Positions 51,177-63,702 of a stretch of DNA of 64,000 bases are shown here, piece by piece. The position numbers were made by a program, and so were the translations under genes. The notes below the pieces were generated by a model that worked only from the letters and a program-made list of their open reading frames with translations, had not been told where the DNA came from and did not search any database. Location of the stretch: NCBI GenBank assembly GCA_035578155.1, contig JAPWDM010000015.1:13664776-13728775 (forward strand), in the 5' to 3' direction. The DNA is from Brachynemurus nebulosus. Lineage: Eukaryota > Arthropoda > Insecta > Neuroptera > Myrmeleontidae. Every line of letters starts with the position of its first letter. Position 1 is the stretch's first letter.

Positions 51177-52423
51177 TATCATTTACTATTAATATGTAAA
51201 AATTTTTTCTAAGTTCAAATATACATTGATTTTGTATGTAAGCGATGTTGTTGCAGTCATCTGACTTATATTGAGTACAAACATCGTCTTACGATGTGTG
51301 TTGTTACTGTACTATGTTTTATGTGTCTATATAAAAATCAAAAAAACTGAAAAAAAAATGAAAAATTTTAAAAAAAATTCTTATATTTTAATATAAACTT
51401 TAAAAAACTTCATTAATAATTATATATTTTATAGTTTTTATCATTTTTATAACAAATTAAAACAAAAAAATATAAAAAAAAAAGTAAAATTTACCACGCT
51501 GCAAAATCCAAAACTTATATATGATGATGGTACCTTTTTAAATATCGATGTGTGTAGTTGACTTAAACATTATGAACGGTTCGGTCAAAGTATATATAGC
51601 TATTATGTATGTGTGTAAGAGCATTACATTAATAGTTTTATTTTGACTAAGTTCTGTTCTTTTGAAAATATTATTTTTTATTTAAGATGATATTTTCAAA
51701 TAATTTTAATTTACTATAGTAACATCGTAAAGGTACTTCGTCGAAAAATTATGAAAATATATAAAGTAAGTGTTTTGGTATTAAAAAAAATATGTGTTTT
51801 TATTTATTAAAAATTTTTATGATTTTTATTAATAATTCACATATATTTTTATTAACCCAAAACCATTTATATATAATTTTTATAATTTTTTAATATTATC
51901 CTATATTATGTCAAAGCAAGTCCATGGGCTATAGGTGTTAAGCCTTAGGCTCTTATGTGGACAAACAATTTTATAAAATAAATTTTTTAATAAATTTATA
52001 ATGCAGAAACTCACTACATACCAAGCGCGAATGAAGTGTGTTATTCGAACGTTAAATAAATATATATTTTATATATTTAAAAATTGTCGCATACAATCTA
52101 GCGAAGAGTTATGAGCAAATGTTTGAATTATTTCAATAAAACTATATTACTTAAAATATATGGTAATAGTTTTTATTCAAATATGAATATTTTCAAAAAA
52201 GAATTTTTTTTATTTTTTTAAATATTAAAAATTTTAGAAAATATTTTTTATATAAAAAGTAACAAAAGAAATAAATTTATTTTTATTTCAATTTTTGTTA
52301 TAATTTTTATATGTTTATATCAGTTTATGAAGAAATTTCATACTGATTAATAAATGAAAAACTTTTTAAAATATTTCTTTTTTTTTAAATTGGAATAATT
52401 TTATTAAGTTTGGAACATACAGT
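51177..52423 (+). promoter_or_regulatory. Spacer promoter region and 5' external transcribed spacer
   Basis: Single-copy AT-rich sequence separates the repeats from 18S. A GC-richer patch with TATATAGCTATTATG near 51589-51605 is the most promoter-like site for RNA polymerase I, but I cannot fix the start. No ORF is supported. Confidence 0.4.
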
Positions 52424-53885
52424 TCCCTGGTTGATCCTGCCAGTAGTCATATGCTTGTCTCAAATATTAAGCCATGCATGTCTCAGTACAAGCCATATTA
52501 AGGTGAAACCGCGAAAGGCTCATTATATCAGTTATGGTTCCTTAGATCGTACATACATTTACTTGGATAACTGTGGTAATTCTAGAGCTAATACATGCAA
52601 ACAGAGTTCCGACCAGAGATGGAAGGAATGCTTTTATTAGATCAAAACCAATCGATGTTAACATATTTTTATAATATATTTTATGTTTTTTTATAATTTC
52701 ATATATATATTTAATATATGTGCATCGTAATAATTTGGTGACTCTGAATAACTTTTAGCTGATCGCACGGTCTTTATAGTACCGGCGACGCATCTTTCAA
52801 ATGTCTGCCTTATCAACTGTCGATGGTAGGTTCTGCGCCTACCATGGTTGTAACGGGTAACGGGGAATCAGGGTTCGATTCCGGAGAGGGAGCCTGAGAA
52901 ACGGCTACCACATCCAAGGAAGGCAGCAAGCGCGCAAATTACCCACTCCCGGCACGGGGAGGTAGTGACGAAAAATAACGATACGGGACTCATCCGAGGC
53001 CCCGTAATCGGAATGAGTACACTTTAAATCCTTTAACGAGGATCCATTGGAGGGCAAGTCTGGTGCCAGCAGCCGCGGTAATTCCAGCTCCAATAGCGTA
53101 TATTAAAGTTGTTGCGGTTAAAAAGCTCGTAGTCGAATTTGTGTCCTACACTGTCGGTTCACCGCTCGCGGTGTTTAACTGGCATGTTTTGTGGGACGTC
53201 CTACCGGTGGTGAGGTATAAATTATATATTGTATAATATGGTTATAAATACTTGTATTTTTATTTAAATTTTTATTTTTATGGTAAGTTATTATTTATAT
53301 TTTTACTTACTTGAAAAGTTTAAAGTATACTAGTTAAATTTTATATACTAATATGTACATTAAAGTATAATTTATCGTAAGTGTTAAAGTTATTTATTTT
53401 TTATAATTTAAATAATGGAGACAGCCTCCCAATTATAATCCTATCGCGGTGCTCTTAATTGAGTGTCGAGATGGGCCGGTACGTTTACTTTGAACAAATT
53501 AGAGTGCTTAAAGCAGGCTTTAAAATTTAAATAGTGCCTGAATATTGTGTGCATGGAATAATGGAATAGGACCTCGGTTCTATTTTGTTGGTTTTCGGAA
53601 GTTTTTCCGAGGTAATGATTAATACGGACAGATGGGGGCATTCGTATTGCGACGTTAGAGGTGAAATTCTTGGATCGTCGCAAGACGGACAGAAGCGAAA
53701 GCATTTGCCAAAAATGTTTTGATTGATCAAGAACGAAAGTTAGAGGTTCGAAGGCGATCAGATACCGCCCTAGTTCTAACCATAAACGATGCCAGCTAGC
53801 GATCCGCCAAAGTTCCTCCGATGACTTGGCGGGCAGCTTCCGGGAAACCAAAGCTTTTGGGTTCCGGGGGAAGTATGGTTGCAAA

Positions 53886-53934
<49 letters not shown>

Positions 53935-54590
53935 GCGGCTTAATTTGACTCAACACGGGAAACCTCATCAGGCCCGGACACCGGAAGGATTGACAGATTG
54001 AGAGCTCTTTCTTGATTCGGTGGGTGGTGGTGCATGGCCGTTCTTAGTTGGTGGAGCGATTTGTCTGGTTAATTCCGATAACGAACGAGACTCTAGCCTA
54101 CTAAATAGACGTACTTTATTACCGGCATCTCAAGGCCCATCGGCTGTATTGTTACTGAATGTTATTTGTATATTTTGTTTTAATATATTTATAATATGTA
54201 TGATTGATAATATTCATTTATGTTTTTTATTTCTTTGGGGATAAATTTCTATGTGTAATTACTTAATCTGCATTAATGATATATTTAACATGATACATTA
54301 ACTAAAGTGACATCAGTTTTTTGATGTGGTTTTTACTGCCGGCGTACAAATAATTCTTCTTAGAGGGACAGGCGGCTTCTAGCCGCACGAGATTGAGCAA
54401 TAACAGGTCTGTGATGCCCTTAGATGTTCTGGGCCGCACGCGCGCTACACTGAAGGAATCAGCGTGTTTTCCTCTGGCCGAAAGGTCCGGGTAACCCGCT
54501 GAACCTCCTTCGTGCTAGGGATTGGGGCTTGCAATTATTCCCCATGAACGAGGAATTCCCAGTAAGCGCGAGTCATAAGCTCGCGTTGAT

Positions 54591-54636
<46 letters not shown>

Positions 54637-54727
54637 AATGATTTAGTGAGGTCTTCAGACTGGTGCGCGGCAATGTTTTTAAAAGACATTGCCGATGATG
54701 CTGGAAAGATGACCAAACTTGATCATT

Positions 54728-54785
<58 letters not shown>
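52424..54785 (+). rRNA. 18S ribosomal RNA
   Basis: It starts at TCCCTGGTTGATCCTGCCAG and ends at GGAAGGATCATTA. Universal blocks are intact, including GTGCCAGCAGCCGCGGTAAT (53061), AAACTTAAAGGAATTGACGG (53889) and GTACACACCGCCCGTCGC (54607). It is about 2.36 kb against about 1.9 kb in most insects. The extra length is AT-rich expansion-segment sequence at about 52655-52735, 53215-53415 (V4) and 54150-54330. No obvious lesion in conserved helices; the first bases read TTCCCTGG instead of TACCTGG. Confidence 0.97.
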
Positions 54786-54788
<3 letters not shown>

Positions 54789-55470
54789 AAATATAACAAA
54801 ACTTGATTTTTGTGATTTTTTATATATATTAATGTTTTGTTAAAATATTTTGTTTATAAATTCCTTATATTTTTATGTAAGTAAAAGAAAAATTTACTTT
54901 TTTTCTATAACTTACTTTATAAAATATATAATTTTTATAATATAAAAATTATAATATTGTAATAAATAAACACGTATTTGGATACCAATTTTTAATATAT
55001 TAAATATATTATTGGTTATAAAGTTTTACATCCAAATGTTAATTTGATTTTTTAATTTTTTTTTGATATGTGTTTATTTTTATATATCAATATATAATTT
55101 TTTTTTTTTTTATATTAACAATATTAAAAATTTATTGAATCTATATAAAATAAATAGCATATTCGTAAAATAACAAAACAAGTTATTTTCAATATGTCTT
55201 ATTTATAATATAGTTATTTAATAAATGAGTTTTCTTTAAAAAAAAATTTTTTTTTTTTTTAATGTTTTGTCAAATAAACAAGCAAGCACTGTATCTAATA
55301 AAATTTTATTAAATATTATTATTTATTCATTTATATAAATGTAAGTCAATATAAAACAAACAAAAAAATTTTTTTTTATTGCAGTCTTTTTATTATTATT
55401 TTATAATAATAAAAAAAGTATAAATTTTTATTTAATATAAATATTTTTTAAAATTTAATAATATAAAGAT
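54786..55470 (+). other. Internal transcribed spacer 1
   Basis: AT-rich spacer with homopolymer runs between 18S and 5.8S. No gene. Confidence 0.9.
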
Positions 55471-55626
55471 TACCCTGAACGGTGGATCACTTGGCTCGTG
55501 GGTCGATGAAGAACGCAGCTAATTGCGCGTCAACTTGTGAACTGCAGGACACATGAACATCGACATTTCGAACGCACATTGCGGTCCTTGGATACTGTTC
55601 CCGGACCACACCTGGCTGAGGGTCGT
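55471..55626 (+). rRNA. 5.8S ribosomal RNA
   Basis: It starts ACCCTGAACGGTGGATCACT and ends at CTGGCTGAGGGTCGT. The block GAACATCGACATTTCGAACG is intact. It is continuous, with no 2S rRNA spacer of higher Diptera. Hymenopteran 5.8S reads very similarly, from memory. Confidence 0.95.
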
Positions 55627-56189
55627 ATACAATAATATATTAAAAGATTATTTTTAATAAAAGATAATATATTTTTTAAAATATATATCTTATAAATAAT
55701 AAAATGAATGTTCGTATATTTTTTTAATTTATACGTCATTCTAAACTATATGATGTTTTTAATGTATGTATTTTTAATATTATTTTTCTATATCTTACTT
55801 ATTATAAATGTGTAAGAATAAGAAAATCAAATAATACATCACATCATTTTAATTTAATAAAAATGAAACAATATTTTCTAAAAAAATATAAAAATAAATT
55901 TAAACACATATAGTAATGAAAACCAAAAATTATTCATGTATATATGTGTTTTAAATATCTAATTATTTTTATTTTATGAAAATATGAAATAACGAAATAA
56001 TTTATTTCTTATTAATTTTCATATAAATATTAAATAATAATATTTAAAAATTTAACATAATAACATAAGATAAAATTTTTTGGTTTAAGTAATTACTAAT
56101 AGTGTTTTTATTTTTCCAAAATAAAATTTTTATTATATTTATAAAGAAAATATCAAAAATTTTTTTTTTTATTTTATTTATTTATAATT
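55627..56189 (+). other. Internal transcribed spacer 2
   Basis: AT-rich spacer of about 560 bp. No gene. Confidence 0.9.
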
Positions 56190-56558
56190 GCGACCTCAGA
56201 GTAGGTGAGATTACCCGCTGAATTTAAGCATATTATTAAGCGGAGGAAAAGAAACTAACTAGGATTCCCTTAGTAGCGGCGAGCGAACAGGGAAAAGCCC
56301 ATCACTGAACCCCATGGCTAAATAAAAATGGTCATTCGGGGAATGTAGTGTTTGGGAGGATCCATAATTTTTTATATAACCTGTTATTTTATGTAATAAG
56401 TCCAAGTCCATCTTGAATGGGGCCATATACCCAGAGAGGGTGCCAGGCCCGTAGTGACTATATACTGAATAACAGGTGGATCTCTCCTTAGAGTCGGGTT
56501 GCTTGAGAGTGCAGCTCTAAGTGGGTGGTAAACTCCATCTAAGGCTAAATATAACCAC

Positions 56559-56600
<42 letters not shown>

Positions 56601-57591
56601 AACTTTGAAGAGAGAGTTCAAGAGTACGTAAAACCGTTCAGGGGTAAACCTGAAAAACCCGAAAGGTCGAAAGATGAGATTCATTTACTTTTTATCGTAT
56701 ATTAACCAACTTGTATTTGTTAGTGACAAAATTTATTATTATTATATATTATAATTTTTTATGGTATATTTATAATTTATAAAATTATTGCACTACTATA
56801 TGTTGTGTATAATAACGAGGTATGCACTTCTCATCTTGTAGGACGTCGCGACCCGTTAAATATTGATTTATGAAATATTTTTGTGCATTGTATATTATAT
56901 TATAAATTTTTATTTATTTGTGTAATATATGCCTATATTATCTAATTAATTGTTTGACGGTATAAATATTCATAATATAAGATTAAGTGTAAAAATTTTT
57001 TTTTTTTACACGTTCATTACCTAAAACGAGTATATATGGGTTTTATTAGGTTTTTTATATTTCTTAATAAAACAAATGATTTTATTTGGTTTTTATACCA
57101 ATAAATCATACCATATTACTGTCAGTTTTTAGGTATTAATTTGAACAATAATCTTTTTGTCAGCGACGCTATAGCTTTGGGTACTTTCAGGACCCGTCTT
57201 GAAACACGGACCAAGGAGTCTAGCATGTGCGCAAGTCATTGGGAATAAAATATTTTTTCATCGAAATATTAATAAATTTTATGAAACCCAAAGGCGAAAT
57301 GAAAGTAAAATAATTTTTTTAAAAAAAATTTTTTTTTTTATTATAAATTTGAGGGAGGATATATTTTTATTATGTATTAAATATCGCACTCCCAGGGCAT
57401 CTTATATTATTCTTATAATTTTTTTATAAGTTTTATTATGAATAAAGGCGCACCTAGAGCGTACACGCTGGGACCCGAAAGATGGTGAACTATGCCTGGT
57501 CAGGACGAAGTCAGGGGAAACCCTGATGGAGGTCCGTAGCGATTCTGACGTGCAAATCGATCGTCGGAACTGGGTATAGGGGCGAAAGACT

Positions 57592-57644
<53 letters not shown>

Positions 57645-57994
57645 CGTTCATCATTCAACGAGTCTCATCCGGTAAAGCGAATGATTAGAGGCCTTGGGGC
57701 CGAAACGACCTCAACCTATTCTCAAACTTTAAATGGGTGAGATCTCTAGCTTGCTTAAAATCATATATTGATTTTATTTTTAATTTTATATATATGTGAA
57801 GCTATGAGAATAATATTTTTAATTAAGATAATATTTATGGATCAGAATGCCAAGTGGGCCACTTTTGGTAAGCAGAACTGGCGCTGTGGGATGAACCAAA
57901 CATAGAGTTAAAGCGCCAAAATCGACGCTTATGGGATACCATGAAAGGCGTTGGTTGCTTAAGACAGCAGGACGGTGGCCATGGAAGTCGGAAT

Positions 57995-58032
<38 letters not shown>

Positions 58033-59657
58033 CTAGCCCTGAAAATGGATGGCGCTGAAGCGTCGTGCTTATACTCTATCGTCAATTGTTATTATAGATA
58101 TTTATTATTTTTATAAAAATTTTTAAATATCATGAAAACTTGACGAGTAGGAGGGTCGCGATGGTGTGCGCGGAAGGATTGGCCGTGAGGCTGTCTGGAG
58201 CCGCCATCGGTGCAGATCTTGGTGGTAGTAGCAAATACTCCAGCGAGGCCCTGGAGGACTGACGTGGAGAAGGGTTTCGTGTGAACAGCCGTTGCACACG
58301 AGTCAGTCGATCCTAAGCCCTAGGTGAAAACCGATGTTAATGTTGATGTGTTTTAATAAATTATATAATTATTTTTATAAATAATTATTATTTAAAATAA
58401 TAAAATTTTATAAAATAAATAAATAAATAATAAATAATTACATCCATTGGGCGAAAGGGAAACCGGTTCCTATTCCGGTACCCGGCAGCGGAACCGTATA
58501 TAAGTCGGGCCCTCATTCACATTATATATGTGTATATGAGTGTTCGTCGGGGTAACCCAAAGAGGCCTGGAGACGCCGTCGGAAGATCCAGGAAGAGTTT
58601 TCTTTTCTGCATGAGCGTTCGAGTTCCCTGGAATCCTCTAGCAGGGCGATAGGGTTTGGAACGCGAAGAGCACCGCAGTTGCGGCGGTGTCTGGATCATT
58701 CCCTCGGACCTTGAAAATCCAGGTGAGGGCCACGTGGAGGTGTCGCGCCGGTTCGTACCCATATCCGCAGCAGGTCTCCAAGGTGAAGAGCCTCTAGTCG
58801 ATAGAATAATGTAGGTAAGGGAAGTCGGCAAATTAGATCCGTAACTTCGGGATAAGGATTGGCTCTGAGGACCGGGGCGTGTCGGGCTTGATTGGGATGT
58901 AGGTTATGGCTAACGTGCCGGGCCTGGGTGAGGTGATACCATATTACCTACTAAATGTTATACATATGTTTTGTAAATTTTATTTATTAAAATAATAAAT
59001 AATTATAATGTGTGTATTTATGTATTATATAGAACAATTATTGGAAAAATCGATTTTATTTGTAATTACATTTAATTATTGTATGGTACAGTACTGATAT
59101 ATAAAAATCAGATTTTTTATTTTTGTTATTTTATTAATATGTACTCCATAAGAATAATTTATAAATTACATAATTTTCTAAGTAATTAGTTATTATGTGT
59201 ATAATAAATGAATATTTGGGGATTTAATATATATTTGATAATAATCATTTATGTAAAATGATGGCTAAAGTTTTTATATACAAAGGCTGTATTATTTATA
59301 TAATAAAACTAAATATGATTTATTTATTATAATTTCATTAAAAGTTTTTTCATTTGTTCGAAAAATACTTTACATATCTATGTAATTATTGAAAATTTTT
59401 TAAATTATTATTTACTTGTATGCTATTAATGAATTAGTTTTGGGTATATGTTTTTGTGGATCCGAACTCGGTCCCGTGCCTTGGCCACCTACGGAACTTT
59501 CTTGCTGCGAGACTTTACTCAACATATATATCATATAATTTTTATATTTATATTTTTATTTATTTAATTATATTATATTAAAATGAAAAATATATATGCG
59601 TAAATGTTCTCTTCGGCCGCCATTTAACGGTTAACTCAGAACTGGCACGGACTAGGA

Positions 59658-59689
<32 letters not shown>

Positions 59690-59713
59690 CGATGGCCCCA
59701 ACGGGTGTTGACG

Positions 59714-59800
<87 letters not shown>
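56190..59800 (+). rRNA. 28S ribosomal RNA, 5' part up to the R2 site
   Basis: It starts GCGACCTCAGAGTAGGTGAG, the standard 5' end, and runs to GTAACTATGACTCTC at 59800, the bases just before the R2 cleavage site (the last TTAAGG is missing). Conserved blocks such as GAACAAGTACCGTGAGGG and ACCCGAAAGATGGTGAACTA are intact. Large AT-rich expansion segments occur at about 56690-56960, 57240-57440, 57755-57835, 58080-58130 and 58960-59450. A copy interrupted by an insertion usually yields no functional 28S. Confidence 0.95.
58345..58443 (+). other. Likely 28S 'hidden break' region (D7a)
   Basis: A 100-bp AT-only stretch between CGATGTTAATGTTGATG and CATCCATTGGGCGAAAGGG sits where many insects excise a gap from 28S, splitting it into alpha and beta parts. 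This is inferred from position and composition. Confidence 0.5.
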
Positions 59801-59831
59801 ACCGAGAGCAGGGTCTTGGACTGATGAGGAG

Positions 59832-62828
59832 ATGCGTATTATGAATGAGCTCGAAGCAAGGTACCCAAACGACAAAAATATTGCAGTACGCATCTCACAG
59901 GCTTTGGGTACCAGAACCGCCAAGCAAGTCCGGGATAAACGGGCCTATGAGCGAAGTCAGGCGGTAAAGCGCAACCGCGCTGACAACCCGGAAGTTGATG
60001 CCCCACTTCCGGAAGATGACCTGCCGCAAGAAGAAGCGGTGGAAATAGATGACCGGCCACGATTGCCAGTCGAGGTCCCGACAATCGTGGTTACAGTGGA
60101 AGAGGATCGGCCACCTGAGCATGCGATCATCGACGATGACTCCAATGTATGGGTAAGGAGTCTGATCGAGGTGGCCCAGGCAATTGAAATAAATGAAGAA
60201 GATCCCTTCCATAAAGCTGGCACCTTACTTGACCGCCTAGGCAGCCTTGTCCTCAGTGAGGACCAAAAGTTAAATATGCAAGCCGAGCTGGACTCGGCTT
60301 ATAATGAAATTATAATTGCGCTAGGCGCCGGCGGTCCTAAGACGCGCGACAAAAGACCTCGCATTAGAGGCAAGGGCAAGAGAGCAAAAAGACGCTATAT
60401 TTATGCCAAAACACAAGATCTTTACAAGAAAAATCCAGGTCGGCTCGCCAAATGCATCCGCGAAAATGTCTCCCACATCGACTGCAGTTCTATATCCCTC
60501 TCTGCGGTCGATGTCAAAGAATATTACAATAAAATTTGGGGCGAGCCATATCCCAGAAATAATGTGTATCTGGGACAATCAAACGACGAAGGCATAGCTC
60601 TCGGCGACTCCCTCCCCCCGATCACAATAGAAGAAGTGAGGGGTCGCATTGCCCACATAAAGGGAGACTCGGCAGCTGGTATCGATGGTCTAACAAAATC
60701 AGATATTAACAAACCGGCTGTCGTAAAAGTCCTGGCTAAATTGTTCAATATTGTGACTGCTACGCAAGTATTTCCAAATAAATGGCAAGAGAATAGAACC
60801 ACCCTGTTGCTAAAAGAGGGAAAAGACCCCAAAGAAGTAAGCAGCTATAGGCCCATTACCATCTCGGGTATCGTCGCGCGCATATATTGGGGAATCATTA
60901 ATAAGCAACTCTCTAGGGTGGTCAAATTGACTACCAGACAAAAAGGCTTTGTCCCCGAATCTGGTATTTTTAATAATGTGCACCTCCTTAGTGAAGTTAT
61001 AGGCCAGGCAAAAAGCAGTCACAAAGGCCTGGTCGTAGTGCAATTAGACATTTCAAAGGCCTTTGACCGGATACCCCACCAGTCAATTGGACCTGCACTA
61101 CGTCGTAAGGGGCTCCACGAGCATGTGGTGCGGCTCGTGGAAGAATCATATAAAGGGGTGCACACTACCATTCACTGCGGCAAAGAAAGTGCCACAATTA
61201 ATCTGGTCCGAGGAGTGAAGCAAGGGGATCCACTATCCCCTCTGTTATATAATCTTGTTACTGAACCGCTTCTCCTCGCACTAGAAAAAATGTCGGGCTA
61301 TACCCTGGCTGAAGGCAGCAGTCTCTCCTGTCTAGCGTTCGCAGACGACTTGATACTTTTAGCGGACAGTGCACCACAGGCTAGGAGACTCTTGTCGGAA
61401 ACAGAACAATATTTTAATTATCTTGAAATGTCACTTCAACCAGCGAAATGTAAAGTTTTTGAAATTGTTCCGACAAGAGAGGCATGGTATATCCAGGATC
61501 CCGACATGTCGCTGTCTAGTGGTGAGCGGATTCCGTATACAGGGCCGGAATCATTAATAACATACTTAGGGGTCAGTATATCTCCATGGAGAGGTATAGA
61601 AATAGGTGAGGTTAAAGAGAACATTCGAAACTGCCTAACGAGAGTCAAGCGACTGGCTCTCAAACCTCACCAAAAGGTCGGTTTGCTCACCACGCACCTA
61701 GTCCCACACTATTTGTTCACGCTTATCCTGGGCGTGGCTCCCGCAACACTGTTAAGAGAGATCGATAGGGACCTACGTGTTGCGGTGAAAGAAATCCTGC
61801 ATCTCCCTCTTAGTACTTGTGATGGGTTCATTTATGCCGGCAAGAGGGACGGAGGACTAGGTTTCCCAAAGTTAGAAAATCTTGTAGCCACGATAACTTT
61901 GGGACATGGATTGAAATTCATGAAGAGTGAAGACCCTGCTATCAAGGCGCTTATAGCTTCCACAAATTTAGAGAATAAATTACGTAAATTGTGTAATGCA
62001 CTTCGGTTGCCTTGGCCGGTTTCATTCCCCGAAGTGAGGAGGCATAAGCGTCGATTAAAAAAGTTAGAAGTGGCTAAGTGGGGGGAAAGCAAAACACAGG
62101 GGAGAGGGGTTCATGCTCACCTCGATGATCCGATATCAAATGCTTTCATGTACGATCCGACATTATTAAAGCCCGGCAGGTATTGTAGTGCCTTAAAACT
62201 CAGAACCAACACAACACCTACTAGAGTGGCACTACAAAGGATCAACCCCACTGCGGATGCAACATGTCGACAATGCAGGTCGCTTCCTGAGACTTTAGGG
62301 CATGTTATAGGCCAATGTACGGCCACGAAGGAAGCGCGCATCCGCCGTCACGATGAAATAGTTAATATCATCGTTGACAAATTAAGTAAAAACAGTGAAG
62401 TGACAATAGTCAAGGAACCCCGAATCCAGACGGACTCTATCCTCAAACCGGACATCCTCGTGAAAAAGGATGGAAGGGTTCTCGTGGTCGACGTTACCGT
62501 CCGCCATGAGGATGGGGATAGTATGATGTCTGGCAGGAGGGAGAAATTTCAAAAGTATAATAAAATTTTCACTCACTGTCAGGAGTTGCTTGGTGCAGAA
62601 AGTGGTGCGGTGGTACCGATAGTGGTAGGTACTCGGGGAGCACTGCCCAAGCAAACTCAGGAAGATCTCGCAAAGATTGGCATCAAAGACAGAAAAACTC
62701 TATTAACAATTTCCTTAACAGCACTGCGGTGCTCTATAGAGATCTTCCACCAGTTCATTGATTATGCGTCCCCAGGAGTGGACCCTACTGGCCCAGGTCC
62801 TCCACTCCAACCCGACCGGCCCGGGTAA
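59832..62828 (+). CDS. R2 protein (Myb, RT, endonuclease), N-terminus truncated
   Basis: The first ATG (59832) falls inside the Myb-type DNA-binding domain. The frame opens at 59796, just after a TGA in 28S, giving WTDEEMRIMNELEARYP.. and AKQVRDKRAYER. The zinc fingers that normally precede Myb and help target 28S are missing. The rest is intact: RT motifs AGIDGL, YRPITISG, DISKAFDRIPH, GVKQGDPLSPLLYN and AFADDLILLAD (about 61335); a CCHC finger CRQCRSLPETLGHVIGQC (about 62268); and the restriction-like endonuclease KPDIL..RVLVVDVTVRHE (about 62445). There is no stop or frameshift over 998 codons. Full R2 proteins have about 1,000-1,150 residues. In vivo it lacks the promoter-processing ribozyme. 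Confidence 0.93.
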   Translation: MRIMNELEARYPNDKNIAVRISQALGTRTAKQVRDKRAYERSQAVKRNRADNPEVDAPLPEDDLPQEEAVEIDDRPRLPVEVPTIVVTVEEDRPPEHAIIDDDSNVWVRSLIEVAQAIEINEEDPFHKAGTLLDRLGSLVLSEDQKLNMQAELDSAYNEIIIALGAGGPKTRDKRPRIRGKGKRAKRRYIYAKTQDLYKKNPGRLAKCIRENVSHIDCSSISLSAVDVKEYYNKIWGEPYPRNNVYLGQSNDEGIALGDSLPPITIEEVRGRIAHIKGDSAAGIDGLTKSDINKPAVVKVLAKLFNIVTATQVFPNKWQENRTTLLLKEGKDPKEVSSYRPITISGIVARIYWGIINKQLSRVVKLTTRQKGFVPESGIFNNVHLLSEVIGQAKSSHKGLVVVQLDISKAFDRIPHQSIGPALRRKGLHEHVVRLVEESYKGVHTTIHCGKESATINLVRGVKQGDPLSPLLYNLVTEPLLLALEKMSGYTLAEGSSLSCLAFADDLILLADSAPQARRLLSETEQYFNYLEMSLQPAKCKVFEIVPTREAWYIQDPDMSLSSGERIPYTGPESLITYLGVSISPWRGIEIGEVKENIRNCLTRVKRLALKPHQKVGLLTTHLVPHYLFTLILGVAPATLLREIDRDLRVAVKEILHLPLSTCDGFIYAGKRDGGLGFPKLENLVATITLGHGLKFMKSEDPAIKALIASTNLENKLRKLCNALRLPWPVSFPEVRRHKRRLKKLEVAKWGESKTQGRGVHAHLDDPISNAFMYDPTLLKPGRYCSALKLRTNTTPTRVALQRINPTADATCRQCRSLPETLGHVIGQCTATKEARIRRHDEIVNIIVDKLSKNSEVTIVKEPRIQTDSILKPDILVKKDGRVLVVDVTVRHEDGDSMMSGRREKFQKYNKIFTHCQELLGAESGAVVPIVVGTRGALPKQTQEDLAKIGIKDRKTLLTISLTALRCSIEIFHQFIDYASPGVDPTGPGPPLQPDRPG

Positions 62829-63628
62829 AGAAAGCAATGGGATGAAAATCTCCATGGTGCGTGCATGTGCATTTTAATTCATTGGACGATTAGGCACATT
62901 GAAATATGTTGCTAATCACCTTGGACGATTCGGCATGTTGAAGAACATTGCGGATCTCTTTCTTTTGACAGCTTAGCTGTATTTTAATTAAATTATTACC
63001 TAGTGTTCGGGGGCTTTTATTTTTGTAGTTGGCATTTTACACCAACTACATCCTAACTGTGATACACCCCCGGCACTATTTTAATCGTTTTTAAACTTTG
63101 ACGAGGTACAAGCGGCTTTTACTTTTTTATCGAAAATTTTTACCAATCTTCAATTGTGATATAGTCTGTGATACCACCGCTTGTACCAACCTTTTAACAT
63201 TTTAACGTATTTATTTTAGCTATTTCGATAGCTATTTTAGACACGCACATGCACAAAAAGTTAAACTGAGAATCGCGGTTGACTTGTGGATAGGGAGGGG
63301 TACTCAGTGAGTACCTAACCACCATGTTTGAGAATTCATCCAAATCGCACCACGACGAGTAAAGGCAAAAGCCCTGTGGCACCGGAGGACACCTCCTCGT
63401 GGTTTTCCCTGGAAACGGTCTCGATGCCAGGACCGGCCAAGTTCCAATGATGGTGTCACTTACCTTGGCGGAGAGTTAATTCATTCATGTTCGTCCGATG
63501 GCATCGCCTCGGAGTCCTATGGGCGCAGATATTGGCGTGGGTTTTCTAATACTCTTTCCCCACTGCATAGCCCGGGCTCCAAACCCAACGTACCGCCGTA
63601 GCGGAAAGTGTGCCTCGCGCATAGCGAA
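62829..63628 (+). other. R2 3' untranslated region
   Basis: The 800 bp after the ORF end in GCGCATAGCGAA at the 28S junction. In R2 elements this RNA is bound by the protein and primes reverse transcription at the 28S nick. GC-richer hairpin-prone blocks lie near 63340-63620. Short ORFs inside are not supported. Confidence 0.85.
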
Positions 63629-63645
63629 TAGCCAAATGCCTCGTA

Positions 63646-63684
<39 letters not shown>

Positions 63685-63702
63685 TCTCTGTCCCTATCTA
63701 CT
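63629..63702 (+). rRNA. 28S fragment between R2 and R1 sites (74 bp)
   Basis: TAGCCAAATGCCTCGTAATC .. TCCCTATCTACT follows 28S with a few changes from the consensus I recall (AATC for CATC; CTCTCTG for CCCACTG-like). Exactly 74 bp after the R2 junction the similarity stops. Confidence 0.92.

Larger units (their letters stand above)
59801..63628 (+). mobile_element. R2 non-LTR retrotransposon, 5'-truncated
   Basis: It is inserted at the canonical R2 site: 28S stops at GACTCTC (59800) and resumes with TAGCCAAATGCC at 63629. The ORF begins within the Myb domain straight after the 28S junction, so the 5' UTR, the self-cleaving ribozyme and the N-terminal zinc fingers are absent. An 800-bp 3' UTR (62829-63628) follows. 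Confidence 0.93.

Noticed and set aside
52410..54799. Several ORFs inside 18S
   Set aside because: The DNA is rRNA; the ORFs are accidental.
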